Part shown: in pieces, positions 6,866-7,722 of the stretch | Position numbering within the stretch: the stretch's first letter is position 1 | Layout: every line of letters starts with the position of its first letter | NCBI GenBank assembly: GCA_011390035.1 | Contig: JAABTE010000121.1 | Location: forward strand, 1-7,722 | DNA: 7,722 nt | From: Desulfobacteraceae bacterium | Lineage (GTDB): Bacteria > Desulfobacterota > Desulfobacteria > Desulfobacterales > JAABSP01 | Direction of reading: 5' to 3' | The notes under the pieces: model-generated | Database searches by the model: none | Seen by the model: the letters and a program-made list of their open reading frames with translations, nothing else | Told to the model about the DNA's origin: nothing | Translations under genes and position numbers: made by a program

Positions 6866-7722
6866 TGGCCAGATCCGTTTTGATCATCATGTGGACGATC
6901 ATGACCAGCGCCTTTCACGGCCTTGTGGCCCTGGCCGTCTCGCTGGCGGACAACCGCTCCGGCAACATCGTGCATAAGGTGGCCCGGATCTGGGCCCGGT
7001 CCATCATGGATTTCAGCGGGGTGCCCGTGTTCCTGTCCGGGCTGCGCAACCTGCCGAAGGGGCGGTCCTGCATCTATATGGTGAACCACCAGAGCCTGTA
7101 CGACATCCCGGTGCTGCTGGCCTACCTGCCGGTGCAGTTCCGGTGGCTGGCCAAGGCGGAGCTGTTTTCCATCCCCATCTTCGGCCAGGCCATGGCCCGG
7201 GCCAACTACATCAGCATCGACCGGTCGGACCGCAGGTCGGCCTTCGAGAGCCTGCGGCGGGCGGCCCGGATCATCCGGGAAGGGACCTCGGTGCTGATCT
7301 TTCCGGAGGGGACCCGGACGGACGACGGGCATATCCTGCCCTTTAAAAAGGGCGGGTTCGTGCTGGCCGTGGATTCCGGGGTGCCGGTGGTGCCGGTGGT
7401 GATTCACGGCACCCGGGAGCTGATGCCCAAAAAAACCCTGCGCATCGGGTGGCGGCCGGTTTATGTGCGGATTTTGCCGCCGGTGGAAACGGCGCCCTAC
7501 AGCCGGAAGACCAAGGATGCCCTGATAGAGCGGATACGGGGGATCATCATGGCCGAACACTCGACGCCGGAGGCGCCGGGGCATGTATGGAATGGAAAAA
7601 GTGGACTCAGGGGACTAAGTGGATCTGGTGGGCGCGGTGGGTCTGGTGGACCCGGCGGACATGGTGGGCGCGGTGGACCTGGTAGGCGCGGTGGAGGGGA
7701 TGGGGCGGGGACGGATGAGATG
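6865..7722 (+). CDS. plsC: Lysophospholipid acyltransferase, PlsC family (3' end outside window)
   Basis: 1-acyl-sn-glycerol-3-phosphate acyltransferase transfers a fatty acyl group to lysophosphatidate, making phosphatidate for membrane lipids at the inner face of the cytoplasmic membrane. An N-terminal hydrophobic segment (about residues 4-27) is a likely membrane anchor. Acyltransferase motif I is NHQSLYD (74-80; catalytic His 75 and Asp 80). Motif II is ANYISIDR (113-120). Motif III is FPEGTR (146-151; Glu 148). Motif IV is VPVVPV (173-178). The family fold appears complete by about residue 230. After that the frame continues without a stop to the final base of the window (286 codons), through a glycine-rich tail of Gly-Gly-X triplets encoded by a 9-bp repeat. 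The start overlaps the previous gene's stop by one base, so translation is probably coupled; no good ribosome binding site is visible. Identity of the family is secure, exact substrate less so, and the true C-terminus is unknown. Confidence 0.93.
   Translation, partial: MARSVLIIMWTIMTSAFHGLVALAVSLADNRSGNIVHKVARIWARSIMDFSGVPVFLSGLRNLPKGRSCIYMVNHQSLYDIPVLLAYLPVQFRWLAKAELFSIPIFGQAMARANYISIDRSDRRSAFESLRRAARIIREGTSVLIFPEGTRTDDGHILPFKKGGFVLAVDSGVPVVPVVIHGTRELMPKKTLRIGWRPVYVRILPPVETAPYSRKTKDALIERIRGIIMAEHSTPEAPGHVWNGKSGLRGLSGSGGRGGSGGPGGHGGRGGPGRRGGGDGAGTDEM
7592..7708 (+). repeat. Degenerate 9-bp tandem repeat encoding a Gly-Gly-X tail of PlsC
   Basis: Thirteen consecutive 9-bp units fit a GTGG(A/G)CNNG-like consensus, for example GTGGACTCA (7601), GTGGATCTG (7619), GTGGGCGCG (7628, again exactly at 7664), GTGGACCCG (7646) and GTGGACCTG (7673). 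The outermost units are the most decayed. Because the period is three codons, the array never shifts frame. In the acyltransferase frame the units read SGL, RGL, SGS, GGR, GGS, GGP, GGH, GGR, GGP, GRR, GGG and DGA. The array may continue in decayed form to the window end. The other two forward frames are interrupted by stops at 7616 and 7683. Confidence 0.8.

Noticed and set aside
6382..7584. 400-aa minus-strand frame antisense to the small protein and plsC
   Set aside because: It spans the divergent promoter region and both sense genes, starts opposite plsC coding sequence and shows no domain. The plsC motifs on the other strand are decisive.
7592..7722. CRISPR array or IS end suggested by the regular repeats near the right edge
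   Set aside because: Units are 9 bp with no spacers, in phase with the coding frame. This is a simple tandem repeat, not a CRISPR array or transposon end.

Overview
This is a GC-rich window (very strong G/C preference at third codon positions) that carries mostly housekeeping genes. Protein sequence character, the RNB-family ribonuclease with an unusual N-terminus, and short degenerate tandem repeats at gene ends suggest a deltaproteobacterium of the Desulfobacterota (Desulfobacteraceae-like). That placement is an inference from familiarity with these families, not from a marker gene.

Layout from left to right. (1) The 3' half of guaB, IMP dehydrogenase, on the + strand, cut by the window start. 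(2) A 120-bp spacer with an AT-rich core and a clear ribosome binding site. (3) A complete dnaE, the replicative DNA polymerase III alpha subunit (1172 aa), on the + strand. (4) A short convergent junction filled by a 17-bp tandem palindromic repeat. The repeat runs into the 3' end of dnaE and may terminate transcription of the opposing gene. (5) A complete RNase II/R (RNB) family exoribonuclease of 667 aa on the - strand. (6) A divergent 128-bp intergenic region with a good sigma70-like promoter for the ribonuclease, placed so close to the start codon that the mRNA would be nearly leaderless. (7) A two-gene + strand unit: a 110-aa Cys/His-bearing protein of unknown function, overlapping by one base a PlsC-type lysophospholipid acyltransferase. 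The acyltransferase frame stays open to the last base of the window, and its end is a 9-bp tandem repeat encoding a glycine-rich Gly-Gly-X tail.

The genes fall into ordinary cell-maintenance roles: guanine nucleotide supply (GuaB), chromosome replication (DnaE), RNA turnover (RNB nuclease) and phospholipid synthesis (PlsC). I see no defence system, mobile element, RNA gene or CRISPR array. The features most worth a second look are the two unrelated short repeats that have extended the 3' ends of dnaE and plsC, the intact metal site of the DnaE PHP domain, the uncharacterised small protein coupled to plsC, and the possible leaderless promoters in the divergent spacer.
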